Below, piece after piece: positions 7,032 to 16,323 of a DNA stretch of 24,520 bases. The first letter of the stretch is position 1. Every line of letters starts with the position of its first letter. The notes under the pieces were generated by a model. The model did no database searches, was not told the DNA's origin, and worked only from the letters and a program-made list of their open reading frames with translations. Origin of the DNA: Deltaproteobacteria bacterium (GTDB lineage Bacteria > Desulfobacterota_B > Binatia > UBA9968); NCBI GenBank assembly GCA_016193385.1, contig JACPSF010000057.1:1-24520 (forward strand), in the 5' to 3' direction. A program made the translations under genes and the position numbers.

Positions 7032-7735
7032 AGCTCACGCCATCCTTTGCTGTTTTCTCCGTTTTGTTTTTAGTTTTGTTTGAGAGTTGCGCCCCTCGGT
7101 CTGCAGTTCCCGTTCGGAGGAGACCGGAAGGGATCCATCATGTGGTTAAGAGCGGTGAGAATCTATTTCGCATCGGCAAAGCGTACGATATCCCTTACGG
7201 GGAGCTTGCCCGGATCAACCGAATTTATGACCCGCATCAGATCCGAGCCGGCCAGAGGATCTTCATCCCCGGGGCGACACGGCCACTCCCGGTGGAAATC
7301 ATCACACCGTCGACGGCTGTGCTCGAAACCCGTCACCTGCCTGACCGGCAAGCGATAGGTCCCGGAGGGTTTGTCTGGCCGATCAAGGGGAGCATAAGCT
7401 CGAAATTCGGGCCCCGCAGCGAGACCTTCCATGATGGTATAGATATCGAGGCTCCTGAGGGGACACCGATTCGAGCCGTTGAGAAGGGTGAGGTTTTGTA
7501 CCGCGATGAGCTGCGCGGCTATGGCAATCTCATCATCATCCGCCATCCGGGGGGATTTGCCTCGGTGTACGCCCATAACCGCATCAACCAGGTCCACGAA
7601 GGACAAGAGGTAAAGCAGGGGGACGTGATCGGCGAGGTGGGAAGCACGGGAAGAGTCTCTGCGCCTCACCTGCATTTTGAGATCCGTAAGGATAACGTCG
7701 CCCGGGATCCGCTTTATTATTTGCCTCAGTTATGA
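7019..7735 (+). CDS. LysM / M23 peptidase lipoprotein (NlpD-like cell-wall endopeptidase)
   Basis: The protein has 238 residues. A hydrophobic signal segment (about 8-22) ends at C24 (LFESC), a weak lipobox that suggests an outer-membrane lipoprotein. A LysM domain covers about 39-84 (HHVVKSGENLFRIGKAY ... AGQRIFIP) and binds peptidoglycan. The M23 domain covers about 118-235 with H138 and D142 (HDGID), H186 (YAHN) and HLH (217-219). All expected zinc ligands and the catalytic His are therefore intact, unlike the degenerate domain of E. coli NlpD, so it may be an active endopeptidase. The TTG start at 7019 overlaps pcm and has GGGGGAAA upstream; no ATG lies near. The pcm-nlpD order is known in proteobacteria. 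Confidence 0.9.
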   Translation: MARLKLTPSFAVFSVLFLVLFESCAPRSAVPVRRRPEGIHHVVKSGENLFRIGKAYDIPYGELARINRIYDPHQIRAGQRIFIPGATRPLPVEIITPSTAVLETRHLPDRQAIGPGGFVWPIKGSISSKFGPRSETFHDGIDIEAPEGTPIRAVEKGEVLYRDELRGYGNLIIIRHPGGFASVYAHNRINQVHEGQEVKQGDVIGEVGSTGRVSAPHLHFEIRKDNVARDPLYYLPQL

Positions 7736-7748
7736 TAGCTCAAGGGCC

Positions 7749-8285
7749 ATGGAGCAGGAGATAGCGGAGCTCCGGCACGCGATTCGGGACATCCCCAACT
7801 TCCCCAAGCCAGGGGTGATATTCAAGGACATTACCCCCTTGCTCGGAAATGGCCGCCTCTTCAAGCAGGCGATCGATTTGCTGGCGGCTCGTTACCGATC
7901 GCAAGGGTTGGATGTGGTGTTGGGGATCGAGTCGCGGGGTTTTATTATCGGTGCCGCGCTAGCCTACAGGCTGGGCGCGGGTTTTTGCATCGTGCGCAAG
8001 CCGGGAAAACTTCCCTACGAAACGCACCGGACGACCTATGAGTTGGAATACGGGTCCGATACGCTTGAGGTCCATCGCGACGCTCTTCGGCCACAGGCCC
8101 GGGTCTTGATCGTGGACGATCTCATTGCGACAGGGGGAACCGCTGCGGCCGCTGCGGCCTTGGTCTCCAAGCTCGAGGGAGAAGTCGTGGAGTGTGCCTT
8201 CGTCATCGAGCTGGCGTTTCTCAGGGGGCGCGAAAGGCTTAAACCCTATCGGGTTTTTTCCCTGATTCAGTACGATTCGGAATAG
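7749..8285 (+). CDS. apt: Adenine phosphoribosyltransferase
   Basis: The enzyme joins adenine to PRPP to form AMP in purine salvage. The 178-residue protein carries the N-terminal Apt signature FPKPGVIFKDITPLL (18-32), ESRGFIIG (61-68), the flexible loop RKPGKLPYET (83-92) and the PRPP motif VLIVDDLIATGGTA (119-132). Length matches the family. The ATG at 7749 is chosen because homologues begin just before the conserved helix. An earlier in-frame start at 7677 would lie inside the preceding peptidase gene. It follows that gene by 13 bases and could share its transcript. Confidence 0.95.
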   Translation: MEQEIAELRHAIRDIPNFPKPGVIFKDITPLLGNGRLFKQAIDLLAARYRSQGLDVVLGIESRGFIIGAALAYRLGAGFCIVRKPGKLPYETHRTTYELEYGSDTLEVHRDALRPQARVLIVDDLIATGGTAAAAAALVSKLEGEVVECAFVIELAFLRGRERLKPYRVFSLIQYDSE

Positions 8286-8327
8286 GTTGGCCTCCCGGCA
8301 GGCGCCGCGAAAGACAGGCCGAGTTCC

Positions 8328-8355
8328 TTGACAAAGATGGCCGTTGCTTTAAAGT
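8328..8355 (+). promoter_or_regulatory. Sigma-70-like promoter of the NuoI-like gene
   Basis: A perfect TTGACA (8328-8333) is followed after 16 bases by TAAAGT (8350-8355, 4 of 6 matches). It lies 21 bases before the ATG, in the gap after apt, and marks a new transcription unit. Confidence 0.6.
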
Positions 8356-8376
8356 AAACTCTAGTACCGAGTTAGC

Positions 8377-8946
8377 ATGAAGAGGGTTGAAGAAATGGGT
8401 TTCTGGGAGAGACTGTATCTCCCGGAGATTTTTCGCGGTCTGTGGGTTACGGGCTCGCGCTTCTGGCGTAACCTAATCATCCATACGCTCCACCTCTTCG
8501 GGCTGGCAAAGGATATCCGGGCAGCCATCACCGTTCAGTATCCTGAGGAAAGGCTGTCTTATCCCGAAACCTACCGGGGCCGCCACCGGCTGACCCTCCA
8601 CGAGGACGGGTCGGTCAAGTGCACGGCTTGTTTTCTATGCGCCACGGCGTGCCCGGCCGAGTGCATCTACATCGAGGCCGCCGAATATCCGGATAACCCC
8701 CTTGAGAAGTTTCCCCGGCGCTATGAGATCGACACCTTGCGCTGCATTTACTGCGGCTTTTGTGTCGAGGCTTGTCCCTGCGACGCCATCCGCATGGACA
8801 CGGGGGTGCATCCGGCCAATTGGGGATTCTCACGGCCCGATTTCGTCGAAGACAAGGAATTGTTGATGGATCGCTCCCGTCTATTGCAAGCGAAGGGGAG
8901 GGAGGGACTGTACCAGGAGCATGTGCAGCGGTACCAGCATGTCTAA
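8377..8946 (+). CDS. NuoI-like 2x[4Fe-4S] ferredoxin subunit, orphan
   Basis: The 189-residue protein matches NADH:quinone oxidoreductase subunit I. Its N-terminal amphipathic helices (about 8-55) are followed by two ferredoxin motifs, C82-C85-C88-C92 (CTACFLCATACP) and C123-C126-C129-C133 (CIYCGFCVEACP). These clusters pass electrons from the NADH arm toward quinone in complex I. YRGRHRL before the first motif is also typical. No other nuo gene flanks it, so it is either a dispersed copy or serves another complex. The TAA stop coincides with the first bases of a palindromic element (8944-9081), so the element may have set the present C-terminus. The stand-alone location keeps the exact role uncertain. 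Confidence 0.87.
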   Translation: MKRVEEMGFWERLYLPEIFRGLWVTGSRFWRNLIIHTLHLFGLAKDIRAAITVQYPEERLSYPETYRGRHRLTLHEDGSVKCTACFLCATACPAECIYIEAAEYPDNPLEKFPRRYEIDTLRCIYCGFCVEACPCDAIRMDTGVHPANWGFSRPDFVEDKELLMDRSRLLQAKGREGLYQEHVQRYQHV

Positions 8947-9081
8947 CAGGCTGCGGAAAAAGTGATTTTCATGCTTCGAGAGCCTCAGCATGAACGGAAA
9001 TTCGTCAATGTTTTCAACACTTGCTCCGTTCGCCCTGAGCGTGTCGAAGGGTGAACGGAGGCTTTTTCAGCAACCTGCTAA
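8944..9081. mobile_element. MITE-like palindromic element
   Basis: The left end (8944-8963) and the reverse complement of the right end (about 9061-9081) share roughly 16 of 20 positions, forming imperfect terminal inverted repeats. Inside are two hairpins: TCATGCT/AGCATGA (8969-8975, 8987-8993) and a 13-base stem with one G-T pair (9024-9036, 9048-9060). The loop of the second reads GAGCGTGTCGA. The core CCTGAGCGTGTCGAAGG resembles a dispersed intergenic repeat seen in many environmental genomes. It has no coding capacity and fills most of the gap between the NuoI-like gene and thiC. Confidence 0.6.
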
Positions 9082-9136
9082 TCGCCCCGTAGGCGGGCCA
9101 GGGATTTTGCGGAGTCCTGGGCGGTCGGAACATTAG

Positions 9137-11086
<1,950 letters not shown>

Positions 11087-11132
11087 CCCGATAAGCCAAT
11101 CGATCCGGGCCGGAGCCTCCACCAGTTTCTTC

Positions 11133-12440
11133 TCAGCCTAGGTGAGGTATTTGCTCACATCCACCCGCTTCATGGCCTCTTCGGGGACTTCGTTGCGCTT
11201 GGGGAATTCTCCTTTCAGGGGTCGGGTCGCATCGATCATAGCCCACGGCCCACAACACCTCGCGCTCATTGAATACATCCACGTCGTCATCCACCACGAC
11301 GGCGAGTTTCAAGTTGGGCATCTCCACGAACGCCTGCATCGCGGCTTTGTTCGCGTCGTTTTCAAACTCCTTCTTGATCGAAATATAGCAGATGACGCGT
11401 GCGCAGCCGGAAGGGGGCAGGTGAATTGCCGTTATCCCGGGGACAGTCTTTTTGATCACATTGAAGACGCTGCCCTCTTTGGGGATCCCGCCCATGTTCC
11501 AGTGGTCCATCTGTCCGGGCCAGAAATCCTGAACGATAGCCTTCTTGCGATGGGTGATGGCGGTTACCTCGAGGACGGGCACTTTCATCTCGACCTGGTA
11601 ATAACCCAGGATCTCTCCGAAGGGGTTTTGACTCTCGCGCACGTGGGGGGGGACTTCCCCTTCGATGATCATTTCCGCGTCCGCAGGGACTAGAAAATCC
11701 TCTCCCCAGGTTTCGGACGGGGTCAGGCGCAACGGCTCCTGGAGAAATGCCGAGGCGGTGAGATAATCATTGTTGCCGTAGGGAGTCATGCAGCATGTGG
11801 ATAAGAAGAAAGCGGGGTGGTGGCCCAGAATGACGATCACGGGGGCGCGTTTGTCCTTCTTTTCATATTCCGTCGTCATCGCCTCCAGATGGTGATGGGG
11901 GTGGGCGGAAAAGCTCATCCTTTGGGGTGTATAGTACATGTTTTTCGTGAAGGTGATGTCATAGAAATCGTTATCAAGACTTTTCATGGCACAGGCCATG
12001 GTGAGGTAAGCTCCAACGTCGTCTTTGTGATGCATTGGGATGGGAAGCGTTCTCACATCGACCTGAGAGCCTTTGAGGATGACCTCTTTGCAGGGGGCCT
12101 TCCCCCGAGAAATGGTTTCCACTTCCCCTTTTTGGAGCTCCCTTCTCGCCACCTCGAGGCTCAAATCCATGTTGGATTTCAACTCCCCCATTCCCAACCC
12201 ATCGGCGCAGAACTGGCGGGTTACCCAAGGGTTATAAAACAGCGGAAAGCCCGAAGGTTGGCCGTTGAGAGCCGGGACATTTTCAAAAAGGACCATCTTC
12301 TGCAGGCCGCGCAAATCGAGATGCTTCAAAAAGGCGATGGTCTCGTGCTGGTTGGAATCAATCCGGTCCTTGACGCGGATCACCGAACCGGGCCGTTTTT
12401 CCTCTTCCTGAGAGATAAACTGGTGTAAGTCTTTACTCAT
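11133..12440 (-). CDS. UbiD-family decarboxylase, C-terminus apparently deleted and frameshifted
   Basis: UbiD enzymes (de)carboxylate aromatic or unsaturated acids with prenylated FMN made by UbiX. The protein shows the family layout: PxxYNPWVTRQF near 69-77, MYYTPQRM (168-175), PFGEILGYY (273-281) and VDDDVDVFNEREVLWAV (383-399). The position matching the usual Glu in EGPFGE is Gln (Q271). After residue 399 the sequence turns unlike UbiD. One base away, another frame (TGG at 11245 to TAG at 11138) reads WAMIDATRPLKGEF and ends VSKYLT, which matches UbiD C-termini. Some tens of residues normally between these parts are absent, so deletion plus frameshift is likely. The ATG at 12440 has AGGAG upstream; a TTG at 12461 is rejected. 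The decarboxylase may be inactive. Confidence 0.85.
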   Translation of the reverse strand: MSKDLHQFISQEEEKRPGSVIRVKDRIDSNQHETIAFLKHLDLRGLQKMVLFENVPALNGQPSGFPLFYNPWVTRQFCADGLGMGELKSNMDLSLEVARRELQKGEVETISRGKAPCKEVILKGSQVDVRTLPIPMHHKDDVGAYLTMACAMKSLDNDFYDITFTKNMYYTPQRMSFSAHPHHHLEAMTTEYEKKDKRAPVIVILGHHPAFFLSTCCMTPYGNNDYLTASAFLQEPLRLTPSETWGEDFLVPADAEMIIEGEVPPHVRESQNPFGEILGYYQVEMKVPVLEVTAITHRKKAIVQDFWPGQMDHWNMGGIPKEGSVFNVIKKTVPGITAIHLPPSGCARVICYISIKKEFENDANKAAMQAFVEMPNLKLAVVVDDDVDVFNEREVLWAVGYDRCDPTPERRIPQAQRSPRRGHEAGGCEQIPHLG

Positions 12441-12473
12441 CTGACTCTCCTCAAATCTCAAATCTTCTCTCCC

Positions 12474-13400
12474 TTAGTCCTGGAGCAGCTCAAGCGCCTT
12501 ACGCGCGATGTTGTCCTCGGAAAGGCCGTATTTTCGGTAGAGTCCTTCGGCGTCGCCGGATTCGGCAAAGTCTTCGACTGCAACTCTCTTGATCCTGCCG
12601 CGCCCGAGCTCGGCCAAGACCTCGGACACGGCGCTCCCAAGGCCGCCGGTGATTCCATGGTCCTCTACCGTGATGATTTTTCCGTGGCTGAAGGCCGCCT
12701 CTGCGATCAAGTCCCGGTCTACCGGTTTGATAGTCGGCACGTTGACGACCTGGGCGACCACGCCCTTTTGCGCCAGAATATCGGCTGCCTTGAGGGTGTT
12801 TACCACTACCCCTCCTGTCGCCATCAGGCTCACGTCTTTGCCGCGGCGCAAGATCACTCCTTTGCCGAATCGGAATTGATAATCAGGCGGATTGATATCG
12901 TCGGTTTTCTGTCGCATGAGGCGGAAGAAAACCGGCCCCTTGTGTACCACGATATATTCCAGAGCGCGTTCGGTCTCCACCGCATCGGCAGGCTGGATGA
13001 CCGCCATGTTGGGGAGACTGCGCATCAACGCGATGTCTTCGAGCGCCATCTGGCTGTAACCGTCTTCGCCGATGCCGATACCTGCGTGAGTGCCAACGAT
13101 TTTCACGTTGGCCCGGCTGTAGGCAATCGACATGCGTATCTGCTCGAACCGGCCGATTACGAAGCAGGCGAAGCTGCAGATAAAAGGAATCTTGCCCGCG
13201 AGAGCCATCCCGGCCCCCGTTCCCACCATGTTCCCTTCGGCGATGCCCAAATCGAAGAAGCGGTCCGGATACTTTCTGGCAAAATATTCGGTCATGGTGG
13301 ATTTGCTAAGGTCGGCGTCCAAAACCACGATGTCGGGATTCTCACTGCCCAGCCGCACCAGGGCCTCACCGAAGGCGACGCGCGTCGCTTTTGCTCCCAT
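12474..13400 (-). CDS. Transketolase, C-terminal subunit
   Basis: This is the pyrimidine-binding and C-terminal half of a split transketolase (308 residues). The Pyr domain includes FFDLGIAEGNMVG with catalytic Glu E55, which activates thiamine diphosphate. The C-terminal domain (about 185-308) is complete. It begins 4 bases after the stop of the N-terminal subunit gene, so the halves are translationally coupled and form one enzyme that moves two-carbon ketol units between sugars. Split transketolases with neighbouring dehydrogenases often belong to dedicated carbohydrate pathways rather than the housekeeping pentose cycle; that link is an inference from the operon. It ends 33 bases before the UbiD-like gene. 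Confidence 0.92.
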   Translation of the reverse strand: MGAKATRVAFGEALVRLGSENPDIVVLDADLSKSTMTEYFARKYPDRFFDLGIAEGNMVGTGAGMALAGKIPFICSFACFVIGRFEQIRMSIAYSRANVKIVGTHAGIGIGEDGYSQMALEDIALMRSLPNMAVIQPADAVETERALEYIVVHKGPVFFRLMRQKTDDINPPDYQFRFGKGVILRRGKDVSLMATGGVVVNTLKAADILAQKGVVAQVVNVPTIKPVDRDLIAEAAFSHGKIITVEDHGITGGLGSAVSEVLAELGRGRIKRVAVEDFAESGDAEGLYRKYGLSEDNIARKALELLQD

Positions 13401-13404
13401 AGCA

Positions 13405-14223
13405 TTAGCTCTGAGCCAGGATTTCCTGAATCGCCCTTTCTCCTTCCTCTCGACTGGGCGCCTTGCCGTGCCACTCCCACTTGCCTTCCATAAAGGAGAC
13501 CCCCTTGCCTTTGATCGTCTGGCAGAGGATCAGCGTGGGTTTTCCTTTGGTCTTTTCGGCCTCGTCCAGGGCCCGAATGATTGCGGCGAAGTCGTGCCCG
13601 TCGATCTCCAGGGTGTGCCAGTTGAAGGCGCGCCATTTATCGAGCAGCGGTTCCAGATCCATGATGTTTTTGACGGCTCCGCTTAGCTGGATCTTGTTGT
13701 AGTCGAGCAGCGCGCAGAGATTGTCGAGCCGAAACTTCGGCGCGGCCATCGAAGCTTCCCACACCTGTCCCGCCTGGCACTCGCCGTCGCTGATAACGCA
13801 ATAAACCCGATAGTCCTTCTGCGCGGTTTTGCCCGCCAGGGCCATGCCGAGCGCCAGAGAGAGCCCCTGGCCAAGGGAGCCAGTCGACGTCTCCAGGCAA
13901 GGGAGCCTGTGGCGGTCTGGATGTCCTTGGAGGCGGCTGTTCAGCTTCCTCAAAGTCGCCAACTCCTCGCGGGCGAAATATCCAGCCTTGGCCAAAACCG
14001 CGTACAGGGCGGGGACGCAGTGGCCTTTGGATAACACGAAACGGTCGCGATCCGGCCAGGCCGGGTCGTGCGGCCGGTGGCGCATTTTATGGAAAAAGAG
14101 TGTCACCAGCATGTCGATACAGGAGAGGGAACCTCCGGGATGGCCCGAGCCGGCCTCAACCAACATGCGGATGATATCGACTCTTAGCTCTTTTGCGATC
14201 GCCTTGAGGTCAGAAATCTCCAT
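13405..14223 (-). CDS. Transketolase, N-terminal subunit
   Basis: This is the thiamine-diphosphate and metal-binding half (272 residues). Visible motifs are GSGHPGGSLS (25-34), SKGH (65-68), TGSLGQGLS (114-122) and SDGECQAGQVWEA (145-157), followed by DYNKIQ (174-179). The usual GDG...N signature has Ser in place of the first Gly (S145) but keeps D146, G147 and N176, which should still bind the metal-diphosphate. The gene starts 7 bases after the SDR gene and is 4 bases from its partner subunit. No strong ribosome site precedes the ATG, suggesting coupled translation within the operon. Confidence 0.92.
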   Translation of the reverse strand: MEISDLKAIAKELRVDIIRMLVEAGSGHPGGSLSCIDMLVTLFFHKMRHRPHDPAWPDRDRFVLSKGHCVPALYAVLAKAGYFAREELATLRKLNSRLQGHPDRHRLPCLETSTGSLGQGLSLALGMALAGKTAQKDYRVYCVISDGECQAGQVWEASMAAPKFRLDNLCALLDYNKIQLSGAVKNIMDLEPLLDKWRAFNWHTLEIDGHDFAAIIRALDEAEKTKGKPTLILCQTIKGKGVSFMEGKWEWHGKAPSREEGERAIQEILAQS

Positions 14224-14230
14224 CGTCTTT

Positions 14231-15037
14231 TCACACCATCGTTTGTCCGCCGCAGACGTTGATGGCCTGGCCCGTGATTCCGTAAGATTTGTCCGAAGCC
14301 AGGTAGGCCGCTAGTTCGCCGACTTCCTCGGCGTCGATGAATCTTCTGATCGGGACGGCCGCGATCGCCTCCTTTTTGAACTCCTCCACGCTGATTCCCC
14401 GATAAGCAGCGTTCTCTTTCATGCCCAGGCGCGCCATTTCGGTATCTACCCAACCGGGGCAGATCGCGTTTACCGTAATGCCGCGGTCCGCGACCTCCAG
14501 GGCGAGGGCTCGGGTAAAGCCGATCAAGCCATGCTTGCTGGCGCAGTAAGCGGTGTAGCCCGCGACGCCGAATTTGCCCAGGACGGAGGCGATATTGATG
14601 ATCCGGCCGCCGGCATGGTTCTTCATGCTCCTTAAGACTTCCTTGGTCGTGAGGTAGGTGCCGGTAAGGTTGGTATCGATAATTTCATACCACCTTTTGT
14701 CTTCTTCTTCGTCGATCCTATTCAATCCGGAAACCCCGGCATTATTCACCAGGATGTCGATCCGTTCCCAGACCCCCAACACCCGGGCGACTCCCCTTCG
14801 CACTTCTTCCTTATTCCGGATGTCCATCGGGATACCCATCACTGGAGACTCGGAGAATTTCAGCTCATTTTTGGCGCTCTCGAGGTGGGCTGGATTGCGC
14901 GAGGCAACCGCGATGCGGGCGCCGTTTTTGGCCAGGGTTTTGCTGATGGCTCTTCCGATGCCAGTTCCCCCTCCGGTCACGAGGGCGACTTTTCCCGTTA
15001 GAATCGTTTCGACTCCTTCGTGGCGTGCTTGCAGCAT
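14231..15037 (-). CDS. SDR-family oxidoreductase (FabG-like)
   Basis: The 268-residue protein is a classical short-chain dehydrogenase. It has the nucleotide loop TGGGTGIG (21-28), NNAG (98-101), catalytic S151, Y164 and K168 (YCASK), and PG before a variable substrate loop (about 194-225). S46-R47 after the second strand would favour NADP(H) over NAD(H); this rests on general family rules. The first 12 or so residues precede the usual start of the fold, so the true start may be later, but no better-supported codon was found. It leads a four-gene operon with the transketolase pair and the UbiD-like gene. The substrate cannot be read from sequence; a polyol or keto-sugar is a guess. Confidence 0.9.
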   Translation of the reverse strand: MLQARHEGVETILTGKVALVTGGGTGIGRAISKTLAKNGARIAVASRNPAHLESAKNELKFSESPVMGIPMDIRNKEEVRRGVARVLGVWERIDILVNNAGVSGLNRIDEEEDKRWYEIIDTNLTGTYLTTKEVLRSMKNHAGGRIINIASVLGKFGVAGYTAYCASKHGLIGFTRALALEVADRGITVNAICPGWVDTEMARLGMKENAAYRGISVEEFKKEAIAAVPIRRFIDAEEVGELAAYLASDKSYGITGQAINVCGGQTMV

Positions 15038-15150
15038 ACCTATCTATTTTTTGCGTAAAAGGCAAGGAAGACGCCGCTTAAAGAAAGCTGCCGATCGTCT
15101 CCGAACGCCGCGTCCGGAGGGCGAATTTCACGTCTGGCGGTTATTCTTCT

Positions 15151-15179
15151 TTGCAGTTTCGCCCCCCGTGTTATATATT
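15151..15179 (+). promoter_or_regulatory. Sigma-70-like promoter of pilT
   Basis: TTGCAG (15151-15156), a 17-base spacer and TATATT (15174-15179, 5 of 6 matches) precede the pilT start by 33 bases, in the divergent gap between the SDR and pilT genes. The -35 match is weak (3 of 6). Confidence 0.5.
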
Positions 15180-15212
15180 TAAGGGCGGGACTTTATGATC
15201 GGAGGGGGATCT

Positions 15213-16301
15213 ATGGAGGTTACGCAGCTTTTGGCCTTCGCCGTGGAGCAGGGGGCTTCGGATTGTCACTTGAGCTCGGGTGAGCCGCCCATGTTGCGCA
15301 TCAATGGCGATTTGAAGAAGCTGGACCACCCGCCACTCACCAGAGAAGAAGTTCACGGCATGGTTTATGACATCATGAACGACACCCAGCGGAAGACGTT
15401 CGAAGGAGATCATGAGTGCGATTTCTCCTTTGAGATGGGGGACGTCGCTCGCTTCCGCGTCAATGTCTTTCTGCAGCGGAAAGGCGAGGGCGCGGTTTTC
15501 CGTACCATTCCGACGACGATTCTTACGTTGGAACAATTGTCAATGCCGAAAATTATGAAGGAACTCTGTCAGAGAGAAAAGGGGTTGGTTTTGGTGACGG
15601 GCCCGACAGGTTCCGGAAAGTCGACTACCTTGGCAGCCATGATTGACTTCATCAATGGCGACTTCGAGGGGCATATCCTGACCATTGAAGATCCTATCGA
15701 GTTCGTCCACAAGGCGAAAAAATGTCTCATCACCCAGCGGGAGCTGGGAGCCCACACGCATTCTTTCGCTAACGCATTGAGGGGGGCATTGCGTGAGGAT
15801 CCTGACGTGATCCTGGTCGGTGAGATGCGCGACCTGGAAACCATTCAGTTGGCTCTTACCGCGGCCGAGACCGGCCACTTGGTCTTCGGCACTATTCACA
15901 CCTCCAGCGCGCCGGATACGGTCAACCGGATCATCGACGTCTTTCCCCCCAGCCAGCAGGCACAAATCCGAACTCAATTTGCCGAGTCCATCGAGGCGGT
16001 GGTCACGCAAACCCTGGTGAAGAAGAAAGCCGGAGGAAGGTGCGCCGCTGTGGAGATCATGACGGGGACCACGGCGGTTCGTAACCTGATCCGCGAAAAC
16101 AAGATCCACCAGATCCCGGGGACGATGCAGGTAAGCCAGAAGGACGGGATGCAGACGATGGATATGGCTTTGACCGATATCGTCAACCGCGGTATCGTGA
16201 CCAGGGAAGAGGCACAGGCCAAGAGCATGACTCCCAATCTGTTCGGTGGTGGTTCCTTCGGGGTTGGGGCAGCGTCAGCCGGCCGGTCGCTGAATCGCTG
16301 A
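15213..16301 (+). CDS. pilT: Type IV pilus retraction ATPase PilT
   Basis: PilT is a hexameric cytoplasmic ATPase that depolymerises the pilus for twitching and DNA uptake. The 362-residue protein has the N-terminal PAS-like domain (ASDCHLSSGEPPM), Walker A GPTGSGKST (130-138), Asp box (TIEDPIEF), Walker B DVILVGEMRD (198-207), His box GHLVFGTIHT (221-230) and the PilT signature AVRNLIRE (288-295). The signature separates PilT from PilB-type assembly ATPases. The ATG at 15213 is chosen because GGAGGGGG lies just upstream; the ATG at 15195 lacks such a site. The second motor gene follows 22 bases later. Confidence 0.96.
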   Translation: MEVTQLLAFAVEQGASDCHLSSGEPPMLRINGDLKKLDHPPLTREEVHGMVYDIMNDTQRKTFEGDHECDFSFEMGDVARFRVNVFLQRKGEGAVFRTIPTTILTLEQLSMPKIMKELCQREKGLVLVTGPTGSGKSTTLAAMIDFINGDFEGHILTIEDPIEFVHKAKKCLITQRELGAHTHSFANALRGALREDPDVILVGEMRDLETIQLALTAAETGHLVFGTIHTSSAPDTVNRIIDVFPPSQQAQIRTQFAESIEAVVTQTLVKKKAGGRCAAVEIMTGTTAVRNLIRENKIHQIPGTMQVSQKDGMQTMDMALTDIVNRGIVTREEAQAKSMTPNLFGGGSFGVGAASAGRSLNR

Positions 16302-16323
16302 GCTTCTTACGCGGAGGGAATTT

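Noticed and set aside
11142..12428. Two long plus-strand frames opposite the UbiD-like gene
   Set aside because: They are antisense shadows; the minus strand has clear UbiD motifs and a good ribosome site.
12657..13493. 278-codon plus-strand frame opposite transketolase
   Set aside because: Antisense to conserved thiamine-diphosphate motifs; its own sequence is His/Arg/Asp-rich without domains.
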